Below are positions 1 to 9,164 of a stretch of DNA of 64,000 nucleotides, in pieces (the first letter of the stretch is position 1; every line of letters starts with the position of its first letter). Under the pieces are notes generated by a model that saw only the letters and a program-made list of their open reading frames with translations, did not search any database and was not told the DNA's origin. The translations under genes and the position numbers were made by a program. The DNA is taken from the NCBI GenBank assembly GCA_030789695.1, contig CM061141.1, forward strand, positions 171,630,807-171,694,806, read 5' to 3'. Origin of the DNA: Scilla litardierei (Eukaryota; Streptophyta; Magnoliopsida; Asparagales; Asparagaceae).

Positions 1-61
1 TCGTTCCTGAGCTTTTGATAGTGCGTCACCATCGTTTTCTACAGAAAAACTACATGAATTT
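1..61 (+). repeat. Satellite A, partial monomer (left flank of insertion)
   Basis: This segment matches part of the ~338-bp satellite A monomer that fills much of the window. It is almost identical to 42042-42102. It stops exactly where the LTR element begins at 62, and the monomer continues at 16140. Confidence 0.95.
57..61. repeat. Target-site duplication of outer LTR element, left copy (AATTT)
   Basis: AATTT precedes the element start TGTCACGCCC. The same five bases follow the element end at 16140-16144. The paralogous empty site (42098-42102) has a single AATTT. Confidence 0.9.
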
Positions 62-664
62 TGTCACGCCCCGCTTCCCATTATACTTGGGAGCGAGGAC
101 GTGAGCGGGCCCGCTTGGGCTGGAGCGGTGAACTCCAACCCAATAAGCGTCTGTGGGCAAACCGTAATCAGGTTCTTGCATTCAAACTCGGAACAAAAAG
201 GAAATTTCATTATCATTACATTGATGCCCAGATGTACAAGTACACAAATAAGGCCAACTTGGCCATTAGATACAGAAACACAAACAGAATTACACTGGAA
301 TATGAATACAACAAATATTATTCTTAAGCAGCGTTGCGAAGGCACGTTGTTCTGTAGCGGCAGGTCTCAGCGTCTGGGCACCCTGGTCAAGCTGCTCAGT
401 CCCAGGACTTGCTCCTCTTCAAATCTGTCTAATACCTGACGTATATTTCATAAGAGAAATATACGTCAGCAAGGGTCGCTTGGCAAGCTTTTAAAAACGT
501 TAGTAGTAAAATGACCCTCGGCAAGATTTAATATAATTTATAAAACTTTAGAAATGAAAGACACAATATATTTCCAAAAAGATGAAACATGGCAGCATGA
601 AGCAACATGGGAACATAACATCGTGTAGTGAGCAAGCGGAGTGTGGTGCGTAAAGTAGGGGGCA
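62..664. other. Left part of the outer LTR, no gene seen
   Basis: This is the left 0.6 kb of the solo LTR, ahead of the nested copia. Short ORFs exist on both strands but none resembles a known protein. A short inverted repeat (TGACGTATATTTC / GAAATATACGTCA) lies near 438-467 and could form a hairpin. Nothing else is recognisable. Confidence 0.6.
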
Positions 665-669
665 CAACC
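665..669. repeat. Target-site duplication of nested copia, left copy (CAACC)
   Basis: CAACC lies directly outside the left LTR end and recurs at 13169-13173 outside the right LTR end. Removing the element and one copy rejoins the outer LTR. Confidence 0.9.
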
Positions 670-1417
670 TATAATGCCCTACTAGCTACTGCACAAGTAC
701 TAGAGGGGGGGGGGGGGGTGAATAGTACTTTAAAATAATAAGGAGTATAATTCCAAATTAAATTGCAAACAACTACCAAATCAATTTGCGGAAGCTTAAA
801 TTGAATGACAACAACAAAATTAACAATGCAAACAAATGATGTTAATGGGTTCGGATCCACCCAAGTCTCCCCGACTTGTTCCCGGTGATCCTACGTCCCA
901 ACCACCCGGATCCCTTCCGGATACTTGAGTTAGAAACCCTAACTCAAGATTTCCACTATGAATATCTTGTGAAAAACCTTCACAAGATCAAATCATACAT
1001 GCAATAGCAAACGTGAATCCCACAACCCGGGATCACAACCTTCTCTCACAACCGAGAGAATCACAAAGCAATATTAAAGAGTTTAATATGAAATAAACAA
1101 TCTTACCACAAAATCATATACCTTGAGTTTTTCTTACCCAAATGGTGAAATGAAGGATTTGAGGAAGATGAAGTCACCAAGACCTAGCACCAAGGAAATG
1201 ACCAGCAATCGGTGCCTAGGGATGATTTGGAGACTTGGATCAAGCAATAGCTTGAAGAGCTCACCAAGAACAAGCTTCTCTCTAGATCTAGAAATGAGAG
1301 AGAATGGGTTTCTTGTGAGGAAGAGAGCTTTAGATTAGAGTGAGAAAGGCTATCTCTTTAGAACTCAATGAATCTCTTAATGGCAGCTCTAACCTAGATA
1401 GAAATGACCTAGGTTTG

Positions 1418-1425
1418 TATTTATA
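1418..1425 (-). promoter_or_regulatory. TATA box in 3' LTR
   Basis: TATAAATA on the minus strand, preceded by CCC, about 60 bp downstream of the hairpin array in the sense direction. It would place transcription start near 1390 and divide U3 from R. The identical site in the 5' LTR is at 12168-12175. Confidence 0.6.
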
Positions 1426-1480
1426 GGGTCCCATAAAAACAAGTTAGGTCATTCACCAACGGATAGAAATCTGTGAGAAT

Positions 1481-2020
1481 TAGTCGGTCAAAGAACAGTC
1501 ACTGACCGACTAGTTCATCAACTAGTCGGTCAGTCAAACAGCATGGACCGACTAAGTGAAGATCTGAGAAGAGATAGAATTTCAGACCTAGAAATCTAGT
1601 CGGTCCAAGAAGACTGTCTGATCGACTAGTTTCACAACTAGTCGGTCAGTCAATGAACGTAGACCGACTAAGAGGCAAAATGAATTAGTCTGAATGCAAA
1701 GTGACTTAGTCGGTCCAAGAACAAAAGTTGACCGACTAAATTGTCAACTAGTCGGTCACCAAACGTTCTTAGACCGACTAACGATAAACAGTAGCTTAGG
1801 AGAATTTTAGTATGAACATTAAGTCACAACTAGTCGGTCAAAGAAGCATCACTGACCGACTAGTTCACAAATTAGTTGGTCGGTGAGTCAACGTAGACCG
1901 ACTAACAGTAAACAGTAAAGTCCAAGAAATTAAGGAATCAAATTAGTCGGTCCAAGAACAGTTGCCGACCGACTAGATCACCATCTAGTCGGTCATTACT
2001 TGTTCTTGTACCAACTAACA
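1481..2020. repeat. Five-unit ~115-bp array of TAGTCGGTC/GACCGACTA hairpins in U3
   Basis: Unit starts lie at about 1481, 1597, 1707, 1831 and 1944. Each unit carries TAGTCGGTC and its complement GACCGACTA alternately, so two stem-loops per unit are possible, the inner one nearly perfect (for example GACCGACTAGTT-catc-AACTAGTCGGTC). The array lies just upstream of the TATA box in the sense direction and is duplicated in the other LTR at 12231-12770. Confidence 0.9.
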
Positions 2021-2418
2021 TGCACAATAAAGTCCGAATCAAAGCGCGATGCTTCGAGGAAGTTAGAATGAACTTGTGCAAGGATCCTAGAGCTACGAAA
2101 TGAGCGTAATGAAGATAGAAACGTAAGATATACTCAAGGCTTAACATTCTATATATCGAAGCTAAAAGACTATAAATAAAACCTTAATAAACGGTCTTCG
2201 AGAGCTTCGATTGAATCTTCATAACTTCCAAAACGGCGCAAGAGCTTCAACGAAGCTTTAGGCATGAATACGAGCTTTGGGAAGTGTTGAGATGTCGCTT
2301 TGAATGTTCTCGTGAAATTGGCGACGATCTCCAATACTGCGCTCACAAATTGTTAGTTCATGGATTATTTATGTTTGCTCATCATCAAAACCAAATCCGG
2401 GGAGTCCAATATTCAACA

Positions 2419-2432
2419 TTCTCCCCCTTTTT
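2419..2432 (-). other. Polypurine tract (plus-strand primer) of nested copia
   Basis: The minus strand reads AAAAAGGGGGAGAA immediately before the 3' LTR start TGTTGAATATT, as expected for the second-strand priming site. Confidence 0.85.
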
Positions 2433-3411
2433 GGTGATGACAAACCAACATAAATAATAATCAAAAAATAATGATTCAAATGTAAAATACTTACTCCCCC
2501 TGCATTGATGACACGTTAATTCCAAAATGAATATATATGAATTGCATCAAGCAGACGAGTAAGATAAATTAATAGAATCAATTTTCGAAATATCGGATTT
2601 TGAAAATCCTTATATGTATCTTAACTCCCCCTGAATCTAACACGTCAAATTAGATTCTTGGAAAATGATTTAATTTTTCATTTGACCTATTTATTATCAT
2701 TATCTCTCCCCCTTTGGCATTATCCCAAAAATGGGGGGCATACAACGATAACAATTAGGAAATGTAAAATCCAACATCGGGAGTCGTAGACAAAGACAAT
2801 GGACCAACTTGACACCAAGGGAAGAGTGTGGAAATCAAAACAAGGTGTGCCAATTATTCCATTATCAAAAAAAAAATCAAAGATAATCTAAATCATCAAA
2901 AAAAATATCAAATGTTTATTCATTTCTTGAATAAAGAAACATACTCTCCAATATTCAATATTCTTGGTTAATTTTGTGCATGGAAAACAATTCTATATAA
3001 TTATAGAAATATAATCTATTTAACCAAGTTTTTAATCATCGAGTGACGAAATCACATTTCAAATGCATGCAACGAATATGAAAATGTGCACGACGAATAA
3101 AAGATAAAGAGAACGACGATGTATATATATATATAGAAGCAGCATGAGTACATCCCAAAAAAAATATCCAATATAAGAAGTACATCACATCAAGTGCTAC
3201 ATATCATCAAAAAGAAATACATCATACATCATCGACATCATCAAAGTATATCAAAATACATCAAAACATCATCAGATCATAATATCCAACTCCGACATCC
3301 AGAAAGTGCAAAAATACATCAAAACATCTCGCAAACCCCATCCAAACCCAAAATACTCTCACTAAAAAATATATCATCCGAAGTGTAGTGGAGAGTCCTC
3401 GAAACTGACAA
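2433..3411 (-). other. AT-rich 3' untranslated internal region of nested copia
   Basis: About 1 kb between the third ORF and the PPT. No convincing ORF. It contains further polypurine runs on the minus strand (complements of CTCCCCCT near 2492, 2626 and 2707), a short (TA)n near 3121-3137 and many ATCA/A-rich stretches. Confidence 0.7.
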
Positions 3412-5064
3412 TCACGAGGAAGTGGCTGGATCTGCAGTCTCCGTGGGTCCAGTCGACGGAGTGGACTCAGGCTCTGCAGGGAGTAGAGGTGTCTCAACAG
3501 ACGGGATCGTCGGGGCAGGAGTGGAGATCTCAGCAACAGGCTCAACAACGAGAATCTCAACAGCAGCATGGGTCTCGACAGAAGCAGCAGCAGTGGCAGC
3601 AGGATCAGCAGGAGGCTCAGAAGACTGAAGTGCTGAAGCAGAAGGCTCTGGAGCACCGGAAGTGGTGCCATCTCCAGGAGCAGAAGATGTGGCAGCAGCA
3701 GCAGTGGCCTCATCGCCACGGGCTAAAGAAGTGACAAGCTCGTCAAGCTCCTCATCGTCCATCTCCTCGTCCTCAGACACGGACGGAGGAAGCTCAATGC
3801 CCATCTGACGAGCCATACGGCAGACTACCTCCTCGGTACGAGCCAAGCGAGACTCGTGCCGACGAAGTATCCGTACGACATCATCCAAAGTAGCAGGACG
3901 AGAGGGGGCACCAGCAGCAGAGGGAGTCGCCTGAGAAGCAGATGTGGTAGACCTCTGCACGTGACGAAGCGCCGCTAGAGATTTCTTCACGGCCGTCGCG
4001 TTCAGAGGAGTACCCAAGGGACGCTCATCGTCAGAAGGGAGAGGGACTCGGAAATGACGGAATACGAGGGTCAACAAGCAAGGGTATGGAATATGCGCAG
4101 ATTTATTGGTCTTGCGTATACACTCGAAAGAGTCCATCTTATCGAGTATCACGCGAGCCCAATTAATCTCGCATCCCAAGAAAAGAGCGTAGATCAATTT
4201 CAAGAACGGCTGGGATGGAAGTGAAGACGATCCATATTTAGGGAGGAGGCAAGACTTCAAGATCAGGTTAAGGACCCACGCATTCGGCTTGAAAGATTTC
4301 GATGGAACACCAATGAATGCGGAGGGGATAACCTGGAAGATATCTGAAAGAACTGACTGATCCAAGGAAGAAATATCGTCGACGGAAATGTCTGAAGGAA
4401 GGAGACCACACGACGAACAGCCAAGAATCTCCCCCAAGATTTCTGCCGTGAGAACTATAGGAGTTCCCAAGACAGTAGTCTCAATGGAGTGGCTGGCATC
4501 GTACTGGCCTCGAACACGATTGGCATAGAACAATTTCACTAGGCGAGGATAAGGTTTAGGATTGGCCTTGGGGTCGTATCGGAGATAATCAAGGAGACCA
4601 CTATAGGAGAGTAGGTCAGCTAAGCCAAGGAAATCTGAAAACTGGACGTAGTGCTCCAATAGCATCGGGCAGTGTTCAATACGGTTGTAGGCCGCGAGAC
4701 ACAAAGGGTCGTCGCGACACAACGGTATGTCAACACCCCCCGCTGGCATTGGGCCCTTTCCCTTTGGCTGGCGAGTCCTAGGACGGAGTGGAGGAGTGGG
4801 TTCCCTATGGCTAGGCTCATCCTCAGGGATAAATTCAGTGTCGGAATCGGGAGGAGTAGCTGGAGTTTGAAGAATAGGCTTCTTGGTCTTTGATTTTCGG
4901 GGTTTAGCTGTGGCCGTCCTCGGCTTCTTAGGAGGAGGCGAAGATGGAGATGCTTGGGTTGACTTGGCACGACGCTTAGGCTTAGATGGATTCCTAGCGG
5001 TAGGTTGTTCTACGGTCATGGGGCAAGCCCCAGAGGGAGTGATAGGAATCCTCGTCTTTGCCAT
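3412..5064 (-). CDS. Third ORF of nested copia: basic, 'putative plant transposon protein'-like
   Basis: 550 aa, sense to gag-pol, about 0.9 kb downstream of pol. Residues 1-105 are Pro/Ser/Lys-rich with nuclear-localisation-like basic clusters (about 28-35, 45-49, 55-62). Residues 110-345 form the only globular-looking part. Its C-terminal half, around 'NAWVLNLILKSCLLP', 'LIYALFLGCEINWARVILDKM' and 'IPYPCLLTLVFRHFRVPL', follows the pattern I know from the plant domain called putative transposon protein (Transposase_32 / ATHILA ORF-1-like). Residues 392-420 could form a short charged helix; 429-445 are very acidic; the tail is Ala/Ser/Thr-rich. It occupies the 'env' position of SIRE-type elements but shows no signal peptide or membrane helix, so an envelope role is not supported. 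Function unknown. It is uninterrupted and GC-richer than the DNA around it. Confidence 0.8.
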   Translation of the reverse strand: MAKTRIPITPSGACPMTVEQPTARNPSKPKRRAKSTQASPSSPPPKKPRTATAKPRKSKTKKPILQTPATPPDSDTEFIPEDEPSHREPTPPLRPRTRQPKGKGPMPAGGVDIPLCRDDPLCLAAYNRIEHCPMLLEHYVQFSDFLGLADLLSYSGLLDYLRYDPKANPKPYPRLVKLFYANRVRGQYDASHSIETTVLGTPIVLTAEILGEILGCSSCGLLPSDISVDDISSLDQSVLSDIFQVIPSAFIGVPSKSFKPNAWVLNLILKSCLLPKYGSSSLPSQPFLKLIYALFLGCEINWARVILDKMDSFECIRKTNKSAHIPYPCLLTLVFRHFRVPLPSDDERPLGTPLNATAVKKSLAALRHVQRSTTSASQATPSAAGAPSRPATLDDVVRILRRHESRLARTEEVVCRMARQMGIELPPSVSEDEEMDDEELDELVTSLARGDEATAAAATSSAPGDGTTSGAPEPSASALQSSEPPADPAATAAASVETHAAVEILVVEPVAEISTPAPTIPSVETPLLPAEPESTPSTGPTETADPATSS

Positions 5065-5446
5065 GATCGTGGCACGACGAGTACAAGCAAGCGATCATGG
5101 AGGATCAACAACCCTAAGCACACAACCCTAAGAAAGGAGAATCCGAAAAATACAAGCCCTAGGTTAAAAATGAAACCCTAGGAGCTAGAACTTGAAATCA
5201 AGGAGAGCAAACCCTAGAATAGGAAATCGACACCTAGGAGAGGGGGTTTTACCTAGGAGGAGGAGTCGACGGCGGCGGACGGCGGCGATCGACGGAGAGA
5301 TGGCCGGAAGTCGAAGGGTTTCGAGTGGGGGTTTGGGAGATATCGGGCTGGAGATGAGTTGAAGACCGACTAAATGAAAATTTAGTCGAATGAATAAGAG
5401 ATTAAGTCGGTCTGGAAGTGAAAATACACAAATGCCCTAACCCACT
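5065..5446 (-). other. Leader-like sequence upstream of third ORF
   Basis: Between the hairpin array and the ATG of the third ORF. On the minus strand it has a GC-rich block (CCGCCGTCCGCCG near 5270-5290) followed by several AACCCTA/CCCTAGG-type motifs, as in plant 5' leaders. I see no clear TATA box. It may be the 5' UTR of a separate transcript, or spacer. Confidence 0.4.
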
Positions 5447-5750
5447 TAGTCGGTCACAGTTCAAGTACTGACCGACTAGATTACCATCTAGTCGGTCGGT
5501 CAATGAGCTTGAACCGACTAAGTCGAAACAGAGGCAAACAGTGAATTTCAGGGCTAGATTTAGTCGGTCGCAGTATACTTACTGACCGACTAGTTTTCAA
5601 TCTAGTCGGTCGGTAGGTGTACTATGACCGACTAACGAAAGAAGATGATAGGAGATGGATGAGAGCTTGATCTAGTCGGTCTGAGTTCACTTGCTGACCG
5701 ACTAGATGAGCATCTAGTCGGTTGACAAATGAACTTAGACCGACTAGAAG
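5447..5750. repeat. Internal copy of the ~115-bp hairpin array (three units)
   Basis: Unit starts at about 5447, 5561 and 5673, with a partial unit before them. Period and arms (TAGTCGGTC, GACCGACTA, GACCGACTAG-N-CTAGTCGGTC) are those of the U3 array, although the loops differ. It lies between pol and the third ORF. Confidence 0.9.
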
Positions 5751-5990
5751 AGTTCAAAATTTGATAATTGATTTTTCTTCACAAACCACTTGGATGAAAC
5801 AACTTAAAACTCTCATTAGTCATCTAAATTACCCCATAAAACGTCGAAATCTTAAATACGACTTTCAAATACGAATTCGATCATAAATTCAAATATATCA
5901 CATAAAATTCACAAAAATTCAATTAATCTAGCATGAACAAAATATCGCGAAATCGAATAGCATGCAAGATAATTGAATGAAATATGAATC
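5751..5990 (-). other. AT-rich spacer after pol
   Basis: AT-rich sequence between the pol stop and the internal hairpin array. No ORF or motif recognised. Confidence 0.6.
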
Positions 5991-8900
5991 CTATATCTCG
6001 GATTCACCCATAATCCCCAATTCTCGACGCAACCGCACAAAGGAGTCCTCCTTTAGGGGTTTCGTGAAAATATCGGCGATTTGCTTTTGGGTTTCAACGT
6101 ACACTAAAATGATGTCCTTTTTAGCAACATGATCATCTAAAAAGTGGTGTCGGACATCTATGTGTTTTGATCGGGAATGGTGCACCGGATTCTTTGAAAG
6201 ACAGATAGCACTTTGGTTATCCACCATGATAGGGCTAGTATCACAGTGAATACCAAAATCCTTCAATGTGTGTCTCATCCAAAGAACCTGGGCACAAGCG
6301 GCACCGGCGGCAATATATTCCGCCTCGGTGGTTGAAAGTGATACGGAATTTTGCTTCTTGGAAAACCAAGAGACAAGAGAATTTCCTAGAAAATGGCAAG
6401 TGCCACTAGTACTTTTCCTGTCGGATTTGCATCCCGCATAATCGGCATCACTGTATGAGACTAACTCATACGTGCTAGATTTCGGATAAAGTAATCCAAA
6501 ATCTAAAGTGTAACTTAGATAACGGAAAATACGCTTTACCGCTACTAAGTGAGACTCCTTAGGTTGAGACTGATAACGAGCACATATGCATACAGCAAAC
6601 ATAATATCGGGCCTACTTGCGATAAGATAAAGTAAACTACCTATCATACCTCGATATAGACGAATGTCTACATCCTTACCGCCCGTATCTTTGTCGAGAT
6701 GCGTAGTTGTGCTCATTGGAGTCTTTTTCCCGGAAGCACTTTCCATTCCAAATCGCTTAAGCAACTCCACCGTATACTTCGTTTGGTGGATGAAGATTGC
6801 ATCGTTCATTTGGCGAATTTGGAGACCTAAGAAATATTTGAGTTCGCCCATGTGGCTCATCTCAAATTGTTCCTTCATAACATTAGAAAACTCTTCGCAA
6901 AGAGTGAAGTTAGTAGCACCGAAAATGATATCATCAACATAAATTTGAACTAATAAAATATCATTATTCGCATGCTTAACAAAAAGTGTAGAATCGGCTT
7001 CGCCCATTTTAAAATTCAAATCCAAAAGAAAATTCTTTAGGCGATCATACCAAGCTCGAGGAGCTTGTCTCAAACCATAAAGAGCTTTCTTTAGTTTAAA
7101 AACATGATTTGGAAATTTTTCATTTATGAAGCCCGGAGGTTGAGAAACGTAAACTTCCTCAACGACATCTCCGTTTAAAAATGCACTTTTAACATCCATT
7201 TGAAATAACTTAAAATTTTTATGGCATGCATAAGACAATAAGAGTCTAATTGATTCTAATCTAGCTACCGGAGCGAAGGATTCTTCGAAATCGATACCTT
7301 CCTCTTGTCGATAGCCTTGAGCAACTAACCGAGCTTTGTTCCGGATGACGACTTGATTTTCGTCGGATTTGTTCTTGAAGATCCACTTTGTCCCTATGAC
7401 GGTGTGGTTCTTCGATGGCAAAGGAACAAGCTCCCATACCTCATTCCTCTCGAATTGAATGAGTTCCTCCTCCATGGCAAGGATCCAAGCACTATCTTCG
7501 CAAGCTTCAACTATATTCTTTGGCTCTATTGATGAGACAAAGGCACTATTGGCGAAGTGGTGGACTTGAGATCTCGTCTTGACACTATCATGAATATTGC
7601 CAATGACTTGCTCATGGGGATGGTCGCGAACGGTATGAAGCCGCTTGGGAATACCTTGATCACTAGGCACATTCTCAACAACTTCATTAGTCGGGTTAGT
7701 CTCAATAGAATCAATTGAATCAATAGACTTAGAATTTTCAAACGAATCACATAAAACATCCATAGAATCATTATCATTTGAAATTCTAGAAGTAGTAAAA
7801 TTCTCATTAAAAGAGACATGAAGTGATTCCTCGATCGTAGAGGATCTTTTGTTGTATATCCGGTAGGCTTTGCTACGTGAGGAATACCCAACAAATATCC
7901 CCTCATCCGATCTCGGATCAAACTTGTCCAAATTATCATATGTGTTTTTAATAAAACATTTTGCGCCGAAAACACGAAAATGTTTAACTTGAGGCAATCT
8001 ACCAAACAACAATTCATAGCAAGTTTGTTTGGTGCCGGGCCTCAAAAGTATTCTATTAAACACATAGCAAGCGGTGTGTACCGCTTCCGCCCAAAATTGA
8101 TAACCAAGTTGACTATCTTCGAGCATAGTGCGAGCACACTCCACAAGCGTTCTATTCTTCCTCTCAACAACACCATTTTGAGGAGGTGCGCGAGGGAAAG
8201 AAAACGTGTGAGTAATTCCAAGATCATCACAAAAATTTGAAAAAGACTCATTCTCAAATTCACCCCCATGATCACTATGAATAGTGACAATGGTGGTTCC
8301 GATGAGATTTTGTACTTTCTTCACAAATATTGTGAAGTTTTCAAAAGCTTCATTTTTATTACATAAGAAAAATACCCATGTAAATCTTGAATAATCATCA
8401 ACGATGACTAGTCCATACCTTGCATTTCCTAAGGAAGCAACTCTAGTTGGCCCAAATAAATCTAGATGTAATAGCTCTAGTGGCCGTTTCGTAGAAATGC
8501 TTTTCTTAGGTTTAAATGAAGATTTAGGAAGCTTGCCACGTTGACAAGAATCACAAAAACTTTTCTTTTCAAAAGCGAGTTTCGGAAAACCTTTAATGGA
8601 ATTTAATTTCGAAAGCTTATAAAGTGTTCCAAAGTTCACATGTCCAAAGCGTCGATGCCATAAGTGTTGTTCACTTGGGTTGGCAACGAGACATTGTTCA
8701 TATGACTTAGGAAGATCCAAAATATAAATATCTTTATGGCGTGTGCCGGAAAATAATAATTTATTATTATCATTTGAAATATGACACAATCCTTTCGCAA
8801 AACTAACTTTGTAACCTTTGTCACAAAGTTGGCTTATTGAAATAAGATTATGATTTAAACCATCAACTAGATAAACATCACTAATTAAGGGTTTAGAAGG

Positions 8901-9104
8901 GTTACCCACTTTACCAACACCGACGATGGTTCCGCTCTCGTTGCCTCCAAATACGACGCGATTTCCATTTGCAATGGGAACCACTCCGGAGAGCAATTGA
9001 GCGTCACCCGTCATGTGTTTTGAACACCCGCTATCGAGTATCCAATTCCCTTTGGAGCTAAATTTATATTTGTTGCTCCTTTTCTTTTTCTTTTCCTTGA
9101 GTAC
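5991..9104 (-). CDS. pol: Copia pol polyprotein: protease, integrase, reverse transcriptase, RNase H
   Basis: The frame is open from just after a TAG at 9105-9107. Numbering from the Met at 9014 (1,007 aa to the stop): the protease site DSG in '[14 protein letters not shown]' lies just before that Met. The integrase zinc domain has H120/H125 and C154/C157; the catalytic triad is D185, D248 and E284 with the usual 35-residue D-E spacing. The RT runs from about 525 to 780 with '[11 protein letters not shown]', '[11 protein letters not shown]' and YVDD at 692-695. RNase H follows with '[10 protein letters not shown]' near 855 and '[11 protein letters not shown]', and the C-end 'IFTKPL...LRRELG' is typical of SIRE-like elements. 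All key residues are present. Where translation starts is unclear, because four stops separate it from gag in the same frame. Confidence 0.95.
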   Translation of the reverse strand, partial: VLKEKKKKRSNKYKFSSKGNWILDSGCSKHMTGDAQLLSGVVPIANGNRVVFGGNESGTIVGVGKVGNPSKPLISDVYLVDGLNHNLISISQLCDKGYKVSFAKGLCHISNDNNKLLFSGTRHKDIYILDLPKSYEQCLVANPSEQHLWHRRFGHVNFGTLYKLSKLNSIKGFPKLAFEKKSFCDSCQRGKLPKSSFKPKKSISTKRPLELLHLDLFGPTRVASLGNARYGLVIVDDYSRFTWVFFLCNKNEAFENFTIFVKKVQNLIGTTIVTIHSDHGGEFENESFSNFCDDLGITHTFSFPRAPPQNGVVERKNRTLVECARTMLEDSQLGYQFWAEAVHTACYVFNRILLRPGTKQTCYELLFGRLPQVKHFRVFGAKCFIKNTYDNLDKFDPRSDEGIFVGYSSRSKAYRIYNKRSSTIEESLHVSFNENFTTSRISNDNDSMDVLCDSFENSKSIDSIDSIETNPTNEVVENVPSDQGIPKRLHTVRDHPHEQVIGNIHDSVKTRSQVHHFANSAFVSSIEPKNIVEACEDSAWILAMEEELIQFERNEVWELVPLPSKNHTVIGTKWIFKNKSDENQVVIRNKARLVAQGYRQEEGIDFEESFAPVARLESIRLLLSYACHKNFKLFQMDVKSAFLNGDVVEEVYVSQPPGFINEKFPNHVFKLKKALYGLRQAPRAWYDRLKNFLLDLNFKMGEADSTLFVKHANNDILLVQIYVDDIIFGATNFTLCEEFSNVMKEQFEMSHMGELKYFLGLQIRQMNDAIFIHQTKYTVELLKRFGMESASGKKTPMSTTTHLDKDTGGKDVDIRLYRGMIGSLLYLIASRPDIMFAVCICARYQSQPKESHLVAVKRIFRYLSYTLDFGLLYPKSSTYELVSYSDADYAGCKSDRKSTSGTCHFLGNSLVSWFSKKQNSVSLSTTEAEYIAAGAACAQVLWMRHTLKDFGIHCDTSPIMVDNQSAICLSKNPVHHSRSKHIDVRHHFLDDHVAKKDIILVYVETQKQIADIFTKPLKEDSFVRLRRELGIMGESEI

Positions 9105-9164
9105 CTAAAGATAGAGACTTTCATATCATGGTACCCAAGGTCATTGGGTCCTCAAAGGTTAGAC
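9105..9164 (-). other. gag-pol junction with four in-frame stops, GT...AG bounded (60 nt)
   Basis: gag and pol share a reading frame but TAA, TGA, TGA and TAG lie between them. The stretch starts GTCTAACC after 'CCAAAG' and ends CTCTATCTTTAG before 'GTACTC'. Its length is 60 nt, a multiple of three, so removing it would join gag to pol in frame. Whether it is spliced, bypassed by recoding, or a spacer with reinitiation cannot be told from the sequence. Confidence 0.4.

Larger units (their letters stand above)
670..2418 (-). repeat. 3' LTR of nested copia
   Basis: 1,749 bp. Sense-strand start TGTTGAATATTGG; the end should be ...GGGCATTACA but reads ...GGGCATTATA here, a single change in the terminal CA. 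The poly-G tract near 707-720 is 14 bases here and 7 in the other LTR, accounting for the whole length difference. It contains a hairpin array, a TATA box and no credible gene. Confidence 0.95.

Noticed and set aside
1481..2020. CRISPR-like array
   Set aside because: The short arms alternate in orientation, form hairpins, spacers are themselves repeated, and the block is duplicated in both LTRs. It is a U3 repeat in a plant retrotransposon.
3261..3719. 152-codon Leu-rich minus-strand ORF
   Set aside because: It overlaps the third ORF in another frame; its Leu/Pro richness mirrors the Gln/Ala/Ser-rich tail of that ORF.
3412..5064. Envelope (env-like) protein call for the third ORF
   Set aside because: No signal peptide, no membrane segment and no glycoprotein-like features. 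It has basic clusters and a transposon-protein-like domain instead; only its position is env-like.
7526..8017. 163-codon ORF inside pol
   Set aside because: An out-of-frame shadow of the integrase-RT linker. No motif of its own.
9105..9164. Simple stop-codon readthrough between gag and pol
   Set aside because: Four stops occur in the frame and no CARYYA-type context follows the first one (TAA CCT TTG), so single readthrough cannot give the fusion.
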